From NCBI GenBank assembly GCA_035517775.1, contig DATIYF010000098.1, forward strand, positions 1-29,963: 29,963 nt of DNA, in the 5' to 3' direction. A program made the position numbers and the translations under genes. Every line of letters starts with the position of its first letter. Position 1 is the stretch's first letter. The notes beneath the pieces were generated by a model. It made no database searches and was not told the DNA's origin. It saw nothing but the letters and a program-made list of their open reading frames with translations. Below are positions 22,136 through 29,963 of this stretch, one piece after another. This DNA comes from DATIYF01 sp035517775 (GTDB taxonomy: Bacteria > Acidobacteriota > Terriglobia > Terriglobales > Acidobacteriaceae).

Positions 22136-23383
22136 ATGGCAGAAGCCGAGGTCCCCTTAAGAGATGGCCGGGTTGCATTTACCTATCCTGACTTCGTTCG
22201 TTATGAGCTTGCGCGCTTCTTTATCGTGGCTGCGATCGAGATGCAATCGGTCGCAGTCGGCTGGCAGGTCTATGAGATTACGCGTCGGCCTTTAGATCTT
22301 GGCCTGGTGGGCTTGGCCCAGTTCCTGCCCGGCATTCTGCTGTTTCTGATCGCCGGCCACGCGGCCGACCGCTTCGACCGCCGCAAGGTGCTGGTGATCT
22401 GTTATGCCGGCTTTGCCGTGTGCTCCGCGCTGTTGCTGGCCATCACCTTGCGGCGCGGCTTGATGGTTTATCCAATCTACGGCGTGCTGGTTCTGCTGGG
22501 TGTGGTGCGATCATTCAATGCTCCCGCTGGCCGCGCCCTCCTTCCTCAGTTGGTGGCAACCGAGCACTTTCCCAATGCCGTAGCCTGGAATGCCACCGCC
22601 TTTCAGGCCGCGACGATTCTCGGGCCGGCTTTGGGCGGCCTGCTGTACGCCTTTGCGCACGGGCCTTCCGCAGTGTACGCCATGGCAGTGGTCACAGCCC
22701 TGGCGGCCATGCTGGCCATGCTGCAAATCAAGCCGCGGCCAACTTCGCGGCAGCGGGAAGAGATCAGCCTGAAGACCGTGCTGGCCGGATTGCATTACAT
22801 CTGGGAGCAGAAGGTGGTCCTGGGCTCTATTTCGCTGGATCTCTTCGCCGTCCTGCTGGGCGGCGCGGTAGCGCTGCTGCCGGTTTACGCGCGCGAAATT
22901 CTGCACACCGGCCCCTGGGGTCTGGGGCTTTTGCGCAGCGCTCCGGGAGTGGGCGCGGCAGCCATGGCCGTTCTGCTGGCCCACCGCCCGCTGGCCCGCC
23001 GCACCGGCGCCACTATGCTTGGCTGCGTGGCGAGCTTCGGTGTGTTCACCATTCTTTTCGGGATCTCCCGCAGCCTGGCCCTTTCCATGGTGGCATTGCT
23101 GCTGGTCGGCGCCTGCGACATGGTCAGCGTGATTATCCGCGGCATTCTGGTGCAGCTCGCCACCCCCGACCAAATGCGCGGCCGGGTCAATGCCGTAGAC
23201 ATGATCTTTATCGGCGCTTCGAATGAATTTGGCGAATTTGAGTCTGGGCTGACCGCACATTGGTTCGGCACCGTGCCCGCAGTCTTGCTCGGAGGAGTGG
23301 GCACTCTGCTGGTGGTGGGATTTTGGGCCTGGCTCTTTCCAGAATTGCGCAAAGCTGACCGGCTGACGGTCACCGGCAATTAG
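22136..23383 (+). CDS. MFS exporter (DHA3/EntS-like)
   Basis: A 415-residue major-facilitator protein with twelve hydrophobic spans. It carries GHAADRFDRRKVL (74-86), the loop 2-3 motif of this superfamily, and NAVAWNATAFQAATILGPALGGLL in helix 5, typical of the DHA3 branch that includes the enterobactin exporter EntS. Late on, NEFGEFESG is also typical of that branch. Likely substrate is a small organic compound or drug; no siderophore genes are near, so a siderophore role is only a guess. The ATG at 22136 is preceded by ACAGG directly next to it, so the start is not well set. It points away from the permease gene and converges on the propeller gene. Confidence 0.9.
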   Translation: MAEAEVPLRDGRVAFTYPDFVRYELARFFIVAAIEMQSVAVGWQVYEITRRPLDLGLVGLAQFLPGILLFLIAGHAADRFDRRKVLVICYAGFAVCSALLLAITLRRGLMVYPIYGVLVLLGVVRSFNAPAGRALLPQLVATEHFPNAVAWNATAFQAATILGPALGGLLYAFAHGPSAVYAMAVVTALAAMLAMLQIKPRPTSRQREEISLKTVLAGLHYIWEQKVVLGSISLDLFAVLLGGAVALLPVYAREILHTGPWGLGLLRSAPGVGAAAMAVLLAHRPLARRTGATMLGCVASFGVFTILFGISRSLALSMVALLLVGACDMVSVIIRGILVQLATPDQMRGRVNAVDMIFIGASNEFGEFESGLTAHWFGTVPAVLLGGVGTLLVVGFWAWLFPELRKADRLTVTGN

Positions 23384-23394
23384 GCAGAACCTGA

Positions 23395-23425
23395 GTTAGT
23401 TTCCGGTTCTCAGTTCCCAGCTGGG
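23395..23425. repeat. AGTTCTCAG-type element
   Basis: GTTTCCGGTTCTCAGTTCCCAG lies across the convergent end of the MFS and propeller genes. It shares GTTCTCAG with the larger copy near 29732-29774. The C-terminal codons of the propeller protein (NPAGN) lie partly in it. Confidence 0.4.
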
Positions 23426-25644
23426 TTCCTGCCGCCGATCAAAGTTTTTGCCGCGCTCATATTGTCGTACCGGTCGTAGGCCCGCACCACCACCACATGC
23501 TCGGTGGAAGCGTCTATTGCCTGCGGCAGAGGAACTCGAAAATCGTAGGCCTCCTCTTTGGAATCGGAGAGTTGCCCAACCGGCGCGACGAACTGCCAGT
23601 CGGAAGCGTCCACCGAGAACTCGGCGCGCTTGATGGGAGAAAAGCTATCCACGGCACGGAAGCTGATATGAATCTGCCCGCTCTCCACCGCTGCACTCAG
23701 GCCTTCGATCCGTGGCGGCGTGGTATCCACATCGAAGTGAGAGCTCTCGCGTTCCGCGCTGAGCGCGTCTCCAGGAGAATGAGACGGCGCATCCGAGGCT
23801 ACGACCTTGATGGTGTAGCCGCCATCCGGAAGCAAGGAAGCATCGAAGGAGTAGAACTTGTCGCTCAGGTCATCTTTAAGCAGCAGCCAGCGGGTTTGAC
23901 CGTCGCCGCGATAGTAGATGGCATATTGCATCTGGTCGTCGTTGTCGTCATGCACCGACCACTTCACGCCGATGGACCCCATGTCAGGGGTCGCAATCGG
24001 CGGCTGATCAAAATGTGGAGGGGACCCTGCGCCCTTGCCTGAATCATTGACGCCCTGCACCTTGGGCAGCGGCGTGTAGTGTACGCCCGCCTGCACGGTA
24101 ACCTCGTCAAAATCTGGCGCAACATTCTTTGGCAGGTAGTTCACCATCACGCTATCCACGCGCGGCGCCGGGCTGCCGGAATGGAGCACCGCCTTCCACT
24201 GAATAAATCGCGCCGGCGGAACTGCTATCTCTGCATTTTTCTGAAGGTCAACCTTCTGCCACCCGCTCCAGTTGCGGTCGGGATTGTCCACGTTGCCGCT
24301 GCGGGCAAAAAGATCAACATTCCCGGCGCCGCGAAACTCCACCCGGCCCCAGCGGGAAAAAATATGGGCGTCGAAAACGTCGCTCTCATAGCTGCCTTCG
24401 GCTTCCGGCGACGCGCCGACCAGAAATATTTTTCCCAGGTTGCTGGTCGAGGCATAAAGCCCTCCGCCCGGAGCCTTGGCAAAGGCCGTGACCTGCGAAG
24501 CGCTGGCCTGCAGCAGGTCGCTGAATTCGTCTTCGCCGGTGACGGCGAAGATGTGGCCCCGGTTCCCGGTCCCAGCCAGCAAGCGTCCATGAGAATCGAA
24601 GGCCAGGGCGTACACCAGATCTTCGTGGGAACTCCACAGGCTGCTGGGCGAGCCGTCGGGAGCGATGCGGTAAATCTCCGATCCGCCGGAAACGCCCGCG
24701 CCGGGCATGGGAAAATTGCCGATCACGATGGGCGCTGTAGCCGGGGCCACTGTGGCCGTAATCGTTCCCGGGCGTTGTGGTTGCGTCGCCGGACTTGGCG
24801 CCGGCGTCAGCGGTATATTCGGACCCGGCACGCCCGGCCGCTTCTCCCCCACTCCCGCGGCGTAGATGTTTCCGCTGCCATCTATTGCGAGCGCGGTAAT
24901 CTCTTTCTTGGGCGCACTATAGACCACAAAGGCCTTGCCGTCGGGTGCGATACGGTACACCAGCCCGCTGCCATCGGAGCCGGCGATCACGTTGCCTTTG
25001 GAATCGAGCGCCAGCACTCGGATGTGCGGTTCATCACTGGTAAAAAACACAGTGTGCTGGCCATTGGGTGTGACCCGAAAAATCTCGCCATGATCGCCGG
25101 TGGCGACATAGAGATTGCCGGATGGGTCAAGCAACAGGTCCCAGATGTACTTGGTATCAGGATTAAAATAGACCGAAGACTTCCACCCGGAATCGCCTCC
25201 GGCGCCCACGCCCTTGCCCCTGGCGGCTTCCATTCGCTCCAGCTTGTAAACCTTCCCGTCGGGATTGGTGGCGGCAAACACGCTGCCATCTTTGCCTACC
25301 ACCAGCGCCTGCACCTGCAACTCTTGCGGTTCAAAGATGACCGTGGACTGGCCTTGCGGGGTAATGCGATAGACCCGGGCTGGCGAGCCGGCGGCGGCGT
25401 AAAGATTTCCCTCCGAGTCCGAAGCGATGGACCAGATATACGCCGAGGCGGTCGTCGAGATGGACTTAAACGCGGGCGCAAGTTCCAGGCCGCCGGCACT
25501 GCGAATCGCCACTCCGCTGGCCGTGCCCTTGGTCAGTTCCTCGAACTTCGACTGCTCCCAGGTCTCCGTGCCCTCGGCAAATACCAGAATGGTTGAGAAT
25601 GAGAGAGCGATTGCGATCAGCCAGTAGCGCCAGCGGATATCCAA
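23410..25644 (-). CDS. Large secreted beta-propeller protein
   Basis: A 744-residue exported protein. The signal peptide covers residues 6-24. Residues 70-430 form about seven repeated units with the pattern of AAxxxxGxVYRIxPxG (VYRITPQG, VYRIAPDG, IFRVTPNG, IYRIAPDG, VYKLER, IFAVTGED, IFLVGA), a WD/NHL-like beta-propeller. The C-terminal 300 residues look like beta-sandwich domains with VDSVMVNYLP and RIEGLSAAVESGQIHISF. No enzymatic motif was seen; it may bind or scaffold sugars or proteins at the cell surface. The first codon is TTG with GAGG nine bases upstream; no better start was found. A Pro/Thr-rich linker near 260-300 interrupts two blades. Confidence 0.85.
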   Translation of the reverse strand: MDIRWRYWLIAIALSFSTILVFAEGTETWEQSKFEELTKGTASGVAIRSAGGLELAPAFKSISTTASAYIWSIASDSEGNLYAAAGSPARVYRITPQGQSTVIFEPQELQVQALVVGKDGSVFAATNPDGKVYKLERMEAARGKGVGAGGDSGWKSSVYFNPDTKYIWDLLLDPSGNLYVATGDHGEIFRVTPNGQHTVFFTSDEPHIRVLALDSKGNVIAGSDGSGLVYRIAPDGKAFVVYSAPKKEITALAIDGSGNIYAAGVGEKRPGVPGPNIPLTPAPSPATQPQRPGTITATVAPATAPIVIGNFPMPGAGVSGGSEIYRIAPDGSPSSLWSSHEDLVYALAFDSHGRLLAGTGNRGHIFAVTGEDEFSDLLQASASQVTAFAKAPGGGLYASTSNLGKIFLVGASPEAEGSYESDVFDAHIFSRWGRVEFRGAGNVDLFARSGNVDNPDRNWSGWQKVDLQKNAEIAVPPARFIQWKAVLHSGSPAPRVDSVMVNYLPKNVAPDFDEVTVQAGVHYTPLPKVQGVNDSGKGAGSPPHFDQPPIATPDMGSIGVKWSVHDDNDDQMQYAIYYRGDGQTRWLLLKDDLSDKFYSFDASLLPDGGYTIKVVASDAPSHSPGDALSAERESSHFDVDTTPPRIEGLSAAVESGQIHISFRAVDSFSPIKRAEFSVDASDWQFVAPVGQLSDSKEEAYDFRVPLPQAIDASTEHVVVVRAYDRYDNMSAAKTLIGGRNPAGN

Positions 25645-25748
25645 AGTGTTTTACCTCGATGGGATCGTGCAGCGGGAAAAGCTCAGATTAACACGCATGC
25701 AGAAGGCCACGTAGCCGGTCCAGCCTGCTTCAGGTTCAACGCCAATCT

Positions 25749-27545
25749 CTACTGGATGGTGATGGTCAGAATCTGCGCGCCTGAGATGACGTAATCCAGC
25801 GGCGGCGTGGCGGATTCATCCACCGAGGATTCGGCCTGCACCACCATCTCCTGCGTGCCCCGCATGCCATCCATCACGTTCATGATGGAAAGCGGCAGGG
25901 CAGGCATGACCTTGTCAGCCACCATGGCCTCGGGGTCGGCTTCCAGCAGGGAGACGTACACACGGTTGTTCACGTGCTGCTTGTTCAGCAGCGCGATGGT
26001 CGAGGCCAGGTCGAGGTTGCGGCTGAAGAGGGGAGCGCTGTGGCGCAGGCGGTCGAGCGTCTCGCCATCGCTCACCAGGATGCGCAGCGGCCCCTTGGAA
26101 ACGGAAGTGGGGATGTGGACAGGAATGCGGCGGACAAAAGGCTCGCCGCGATAGGGCCGGAGCACGGTCTCGATGGTGATCTCGCTGCCCGGCCGGGCTT
26201 CGGTGACATCAGTGCGCGCCGTCTCCAGGCGGGCCCAGCGGCGTTCGCGGACCAGATCGAAATTCAGCTGCACGCCGCGAATTCCGGGAGCGTCGTAGGG
26301 ATTGTCGTAGATGCGGCCGAAATCGTCGCCCAGGGAGAGCGCTGCCAGAATGGCTGCCGGTTGTCCGCCATCGGCCGGAGCAAACATGTTCTGCAGGTCC
26401 ACATCCGGGTAGCCTTTGACCTGAATCCGTCCGCTCAGGCGGTAGGTGGCTTCCTCGCCGTATTCATTCACGCCATGCAGAGCGTTGAACACCGTTGCCA
26501 TCATGGCCACAGGGCTGAGGCGGGCGTTGTTGAGCACTTCGTAATGAAATTCACGTTCCGCCGGGCCGCCGCGAATGCTGAGCGTGACCGGAATCATGTC
26601 AGGCGTCTTGCCGAACTCGCCCAGAATGCCGGTATGACGGTCCTGCACGAAAGCTCCCACCGGCTCGGTCGCGTTCACAATCTTGAAGGCATCGAGCGGC
26701 GAGGGCAGCGTGGCCAGAACATCAGCCTTGGTCATGGGCAGGTCAACTTTGCCGAACTGCAGCAAAGGATGGCCGCAGGCCAGCAGTCGTTGCGGGTCCA
26801 TGTAGGTGACGGTGCAGGTGGCGGCAATATCCATGTCGCCGCGAACCAGCACCGCGCTGATGGCTGAACCCGGCTCCAGTGGCTCAGGCTGCTTGGCGTC
26901 ACTGACCGATCCCGCGCCCATCACCGGCACAATTCCCGCGGCGGCAAATTGCGGAGCGAAGCGCCGCACCGCGCTTTCAGAAAATCCGTTGAACACCAGC
27001 GGGGTCTCGATCGGCCGCAAATAATTGGAAAAATCGCGGATCGGATCACTGGGAGCGCCCGGGCCTGAAGTTTTTGCCGGAACCGTCACGCTGGTTTTGG
27101 CTTCCACCGGGCCCGCGCCCGGAGTGGTATCCATGGCGTTGATTTCGAGCATTTCGCCAATCGGGGTGACGCCCGCAATCGGCTCCTTGGAGAATTCCCC
27201 GATGCGGAAAGCAACCGCGCCCGCCAGTTTGCCGTCGAGATAGACCGGGCTGCCGCTCATTCCGGCAACCACTCCGGTATATTCCACCTTGGCGCCAGTC
27301 AGGCGGACCAGAACTATGTCGCCTTTCGGGCCATTCACATTCTTAAGAATGCCCAGAACCTCGACTCCCATCGCTTCCGGCTGGGTGCCTTGAAACACGG
27401 TGTAGGCCACGCCCTTCATGCCCGCGTGGATCTGGCTAAGGGGGATGGTCTCAACCGGCTTGCTTGCCTGGGGAGGAGCCGCCAATGCCAGGCCGGCGCC
27501 CAGCACAAAAGACAAAAGGGCGCCCGCCAAAACTGCTGGTTTCAT
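25749..27545 (-). CDS. Secreted SpoIVB/S55-like domain protein
   Basis: A 598-residue protein with a signal peptide (residues 4-23). IHAGMKGVAYTVFQG (39-53) and VEYTGVVAGMSGSPVYLDGKL (87-107) match the S55 peptidase region of SpoIVB, with Ser97 in GMSGSP as the likely nucleophile. A second region, TYMDPQRLLACGHPL (247-261), has His259 in the GHP motif equivalent to the SpoIVB catalytic His. In SpoIVB the His precedes the Ser; here the Ser comes first. Residues 300-598 are less conserved and include an NSP-like Ig-type part. The role in a non-spore-former is unknown; it may cleave or signal in the periplasm. It is divergent from the VWFA protein. Confidence 0.85.
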   Translation of the reverse strand: MKPAVLAGALLSFVLGAGLALAAPPQASKPVETIPLSQIHAGMKGVAYTVFQGTQPEAMGVEVLGILKNVNGPKGDIVLVRLTGAKVEYTGVVAGMSGSPVYLDGKLAGAVAFRIGEFSKEPIAGVTPIGEMLEINAMDTTPGAGPVEAKTSVTVPAKTSGPGAPSDPIRDFSNYLRPIETPLVFNGFSESAVRRFAPQFAAAGIVPVMGAGSVSDAKQPEPLEPGSAISAVLVRGDMDIAATCTVTYMDPQRLLACGHPLLQFGKVDLPMTKADVLATLPSPLDAFKIVNATEPVGAFVQDRHTGILGEFGKTPDMIPVTLSIRGGPAEREFHYEVLNNARLSPVAMMATVFNALHGVNEYGEEATYRLSGRIQVKGYPDVDLQNMFAPADGGQPAAILAALSLGDDFGRIYDNPYDAPGIRGVQLNFDLVRERRWARLETARTDVTEARPGSEITIETVLRPYRGEPFVRRIPVHIPTSVSKGPLRILVSDGETLDRLRHSAPLFSRNLDLASTIALLNKQHVNNRVYVSLLEADPEAMVADKVMPALPLSIMNVMDGMRGTQEMVVQAESSVDESATPPLDYVISGAQILTITIQ

Positions 27546-27672
27546 GAAAATTACCCCGGGGGACCCATCAGCGGTCCACCTTGTTCAGCTAGACTCCGCG
27601 CCTTGTAATCCGGTTGCCGGAAGGGGAGCGGCCAGAGCCCAGCAAAACATCCCAATCGCGAAGCTCTGCGTC

Positions 27673-27678
27673 TATACT
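27673..27678 (+). promoter_or_regulatory. TATACT -10-like box upstream of VWFA gene
   Basis: TATACT lies 26 bases before the ATG at 27705, with GAGG a few bases before the start. The -35 position reads TCCCAA, a poor match, so this is a weak call. Confidence 0.3.
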
Positions 27679-27704
27679 AGCATAGCCTTTTTCGAAGAGG
27701 TTCC

Positions 27705-28922
27705 ATGTTTTCCATTCAATTTCCAGCCCTTACGCGGTCCTTCGGGCGGCTGCCTTCTATCCTGTTGCTGAGCCTCGCCGTATGCGGGCTGCTGGTGCTG
27801 CCGCTGGCGGCGCAGGACCAGTCTTCCACCCCCCCGGCAAGCGACCAGCAACAGAATCCGGACCAGGCGCCCGCGCCTCCCGATGCCGGTGGGCCGCAGA
27901 GTGTGAGCCCTTACGCTATCCCCAAAAAGAAAGAAGAGCCTCCGGCGCCTCCGCCCGAGAAGCCCAAGAAAGTCGCCGAACTGCCGGATTACTCCATCCG
28001 GGTCAACGTCCCCATGGTGAACGTGGACGTCATGGTCACTACCAAGGATGGTCAGTTCATTCCCGGGCTGAAGGAAGACAATTTCCGCGTCTTCGAAGAC
28101 GGAAAACCCCAAACCATCCAGCACTTCAATATCTCCCAGGCTCCGATTACGGCCGTGCTCCTGGTCGAGTTCGCTTCCACGAATTATTACTTCATGGTGG
28201 ATGCGCTCAATGCCTCCTACTCGTTCGCCAACATGCTCAAGAAAGACGACTGGGTAGCGGTGGAGTACTACGACATGAAACCCCACATCCTGGTGGACTT
28301 TACCCAGGATAAAAGCGCGATTTTCGGCGCGCTGAATGAGTTGCGCATGCCCGGCTTTGCAGAGACGAACCTGTTCGATGCGCTCTACGACACGCTTGAC
28401 CGGGTAGATGGCATCCAGGGGCGCAAGTACGTCATCCTGATCAGCACGGGGGTGGATACTTTCAGCAAGCTCAATCTCGACCAGATTCTCAAGAAGATCA
28501 AAGCCACGCCCAACGTGACCATTTTTCCCATCAGCATCGGCTGGATGCTGCGTGAGTATTTTGAGTCCCATGGCATGGCCGCGCCGCATGGCATGGGCAT
28601 TCCCATCTCCAATATGGATTACCTGCAGGCCGATAACGAAATGCAGACCTTTGCCCGGCTTACGGGCGGGCGCTTCTACCAGCCGCGCTTTGAAGCTGAG
28701 CTGCCCGAGGTCTTTCACTCGATTCTGGGCGATATAAGAAATCAGTACACCCTGGCTTATCAGCCGACGAACTCTGCCATGGATGGAACCTACCGCAAGC
28801 TGAAAGTGGAAGTGGTAGCCCCCAATGGAGGCCCGCTGAAGGTTCGCGACCAGCACGGCAAGGACGTGAAATACGTGGTCATTGCGCGCGAGGGCTACAC
28901 CGCCAAGCACACCGTGGAGTGA
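27705..28922 (+). CDS. VWFA-related domain protein (acidobacterial type)
   Basis: A 405-residue exported protein. Residues 15-36 form a signal peptide, followed by a Pro/Gln-rich linker (40-90). The N-terminal module VNVPMVNVDVMVTTKDGQFIPGLKEDNFRVFEDGK is the usual lead-in for the VWFA-related family described from Acidobacteriota. The von Willebrand A fold follows, with KYVILISTG and RGNQYTLAYQP. The metal-site (MIDAS) motif, normally DxSxS, reads EFAST at 155-159, so Asp is Glu and both Ser are changed; metal binding is doubtful. Function is unknown, probably protein binding in the periplasm or at the surface. It is divergent from the S55-like gene, which suggests a functional pair. Confidence 0.92.
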   Translation: MFSIQFPALTRSFGRLPSILLLSLAVCGLLVLPLAAQDQSSTPPASDQQQNPDQAPAPPDAGGPQSVSPYAIPKKKEEPPAPPPEKPKKVAELPDYSIRVNVPMVNVDVMVTTKDGQFIPGLKEDNFRVFEDGKPQTIQHFNISQAPITAVLLVEFASTNYYFMVDALNASYSFANMLKKDDWVAVEYYDMKPHILVDFTQDKSAIFGALNELRMPGFAETNLFDALYDTLDRVDGIQGRKYVILISTGVDTFSKLNLDQILKKIKATPNVTIFPISIGWMLREYFESHGMAAPHGMGIPISNMDYLQADNEMQTFARLTGGRFYQPRFEAELPEVFHSILGDIRNQYTLAYQPTNSAMDGTYRKLKVEVVAPNGGPLKVRDQHGKDVKYVVIAREGYTAKHTVE

Positions 28923-28929
28923 GCCCCGA

Positions 28930-29661
28930 TCAGTGCATATGGAAAAAGCGGTCGAGCAGAAATAGCAGCCCTACGCCCAGAAAGACTACCAGCGCCATTT
29001 TCACTCCTGGTTCGCGGTTCACTTCAGGCATGAGGTCCGAAGCCGCAACATAGATGGTCACACCCGCCGAAAGTGGCAGTCCGAAGCTCACTTCGTGCCG
29101 CAGCAACGCCATGGTCAGCACCCCGGCCAGGGTCGCCGCTCCCAGCACCACAGACGCGCCCCAGGCGATGCCGCGGCTGCGCCCGCTCGCCAGCATCACC
29201 GAAGCTACCGTAAAACCCTCGGGAATTTTGTGCAGGAAGACCGCCAGAAAAATGATCCAGCCCAGCCAGTTGGAGACGATGAATCCGGAAGCAATGGCGA
29301 TGCCGTCGAAGAAGGTGTGGATGATCAGGCCGAGCAGAATCGAGTAGCTCTTGTGCCCGTGGATGAACTCATCGGCGTGGGTTTCTTCACCGAAGTGAAA
29401 ATGGGGCGTAACCGTATGCTCGAAAAAGTGGATGATCAGGTAACCCACGAGAATGAGAAAGGCCCCGCTCCTGCCCTTCAGCTCCAGGCTGGCGGGCACG
29501 ACTTCGACAAGTGCGGTGGCCAACATGAAACCCGCGCCCAGAGCCACAAAATACTTCAGATATGCGCGCTCCCAGTGCCTTTGCACGATAATGGCGCCCC
29601 CGAAAATATTGGCGCCGGCTGCACTCAGGCCCAGGAGAATGCTCAGCAGGATCGGGTGCAT
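28930..29661 (-). CDS. ZIP family metal transporter
   Basis: A 243-residue inner-membrane transporter of the ZIP class, likely importing Zn2+ or a similar divalent ion. Eight spans are visible. The signature is HTFFDGIAIASGF in span 4 and HKIPEGFTVASVML in span 5, which supply the His, Asp and Glu residues of the binuclear site. A His-rich loop, HFHFGEETHADEFIHGHK (111-128), lies between spans 3 and 4. The start is the ATG at 29661; no good ribosome site precedes it. It converges with the VWFA gene (7 bp between stops) and lies downstream of ychF on the same strand. No metal regulator was seen. Confidence 0.93.
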   Translation of the reverse strand: MHPILLSILLGLSAAGANIFGGAIIVQRHWERAYLKYFVALGAGFMLATALVEVVPASLELKGRSGAFLILVGYLIIHFFEHTVTPHFHFGEETHADEFIHGHKSYSILLGLIIHTFFDGIAIASGFIVSNWLGWIIFLAVFLHKIPEGFTVASVMLASGRSRGIAWGASVVLGAATLAGVLTMALLRHEVSFGLPLSAGVTIYVAASDLMPEVNREPGVKMALVVFLGVGLLFLLDRFFHMH

Positions 29662-29731
29662 GGGTGTGAGATGATATCAGTTCTTTGGCCTCTTCTGGCG
29701 TGGGTTTGGTTGGTGCAGGGTTCGGGCTGAT

Positions 29732-29774
29732 CAGTTCTCAGGTCGAGGAACTCCGAACCAGGAACTGAGAACTG
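29732..29774. repeat. CAGTTCTCAG / CTGAGAACTG inverted repeat
   Basis: CAGTTCTCAG (29732-29741) and CTGAGAACTG (29765-29774) are perfect 10-bp inverted repeats with a 23-base loop, between the ychF stop and the ZIP start. GGAACTCCGAACC and GGAACTGAGAACTG inside are short direct repeats. No T-run follows, so it is a repeat-type hairpin rather than a clear terminator. Confidence 0.6.
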
Positions 29775-29795
29775 AAGTTCTCCCGGGCCAACCCT

Positions 29796-29963
29796 CTACC
29801 CGGAATGGCGCACGTGCATGACATCCCCATCCTTCACAACGTAATCTTTGCCTTCCAGGCGGAGAGTACCGCGGGCGCGGGCGTTAGCTTCGGAGCCGGC
29901 TTCCAGCAACTCGTCCCAGCGGATGGTTTCCGCGCGAATGAAGTGCTTCTCCAGGTCGCTGTG
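29796..29963 (-). CDS. ychF: Redox-regulated/Obg-like ATPase YchF, C-terminal end (partial)
   Basis: Only the last 55 residues are in the window; the gene starts beyond the right edge. The visible end HSDLEKHFIRAETIRWDELL, then GSEANARARGTLRLEGKDYVVKDGDVMHVRHSG, is the TGS domain of YchF, an ATP-binding member of the Obg GTPase superfamily that binds ribosomes. LEGKDYVVKDGDVMH is the family C-terminal hallmark. The frame stays open to the window edge. The stop (TAG) is followed by the inverted repeat and the ZIP gene on the same strand. Confidence 0.93.
   Translation of the reverse strand, partial: HSDLEKHFIRAETIRWDELLEAGSEANARARGTLRLEGKDYVVKDGDVMHVRHSG

Noticed and set aside
27672..28910. 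412-aa minus-strand frame opposite the VWFA gene
   Set aside because: The plus strand encodes a family-matched protein with a signal peptide; the reverse frame has no domain.

Overview
The window looks like chromosome from a GC-rich, Gram-negative member of the Acidobacteriota (class Terriglobia is the best guess). Three things point that way. There is a full lipid A/LPS inner-core gene run. There is a VWFA-related protein of the kind described as an acidobacterial family, next to a long SpoIVB/S55-like secreted protein. Intergenic gaps carry short degenerate repeats (CAC-GAAG strings, AGTTCTCAG strings, hairpins built on GGACGGGGC-gaa-GCCCCGTCC). The taxonomic call is inference from gene content; no rRNA or tRNA gene was seen.

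Left part (1-3013, mostly minus strand). The first ~480 bases are a tandem 117-bp repeat with GC-rich hairpins and no convincing gene. Then come panB (pantothenate synthesis), a compact AbrB/MazE-type antitoxin plus Doc-type toxin operon with its own promoter and a perfect 20-bp palindrome, and a deoxynucleoside kinase.

Cell-wall and tetrapyrrole part (3179-7694). A membrane-anchored polysaccharide deacetylase and a secreted GH18-type glycosidase run rightwards and converge on hemL. Beyond hemL lie a 95-aa relic that seems to join the two ends of an outer-membrane porin and a secreted protein of unknown function.

LPS part (7867-13424, plus strand, tightly packed). waaA, lpxK, the two halves of HldE as separate genes, a GT9 heptosyltransferase and an isoprenylcysteine-methyltransferase-like membrane protein form one probable operon. 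Together they phosphorylate lipid A, add Kdo, make ADP-heptose and transfer heptose.

Mixed middle (13534-23383): a secreted TPR protein, an HdeD-like membrane protein, a small barrel-like protein of unknown function, a TlpA-like thioredoxin, an ATP-dependent DNA ligase carrying an in-frame repeat element, a DUF1287 protein, a YqhQ-like DUF1385 membrane protein, a LolC/E-type permease and an MFS exporter.

Right end (23410-29963): a large secreted beta-propeller protein, the S55-like protein, the VWFA-domain protein, a ZIP metal transporter and the 3' end of ychF, which runs off the window.

I found no strong sign of an entirely new multi-gene system. The best leads are the AbrB-Doc operator, the collapsed porin, the repeat inside the DNA ligase, the reversed Ser/His order in the S55-like protein, and the hairpin repeat family.
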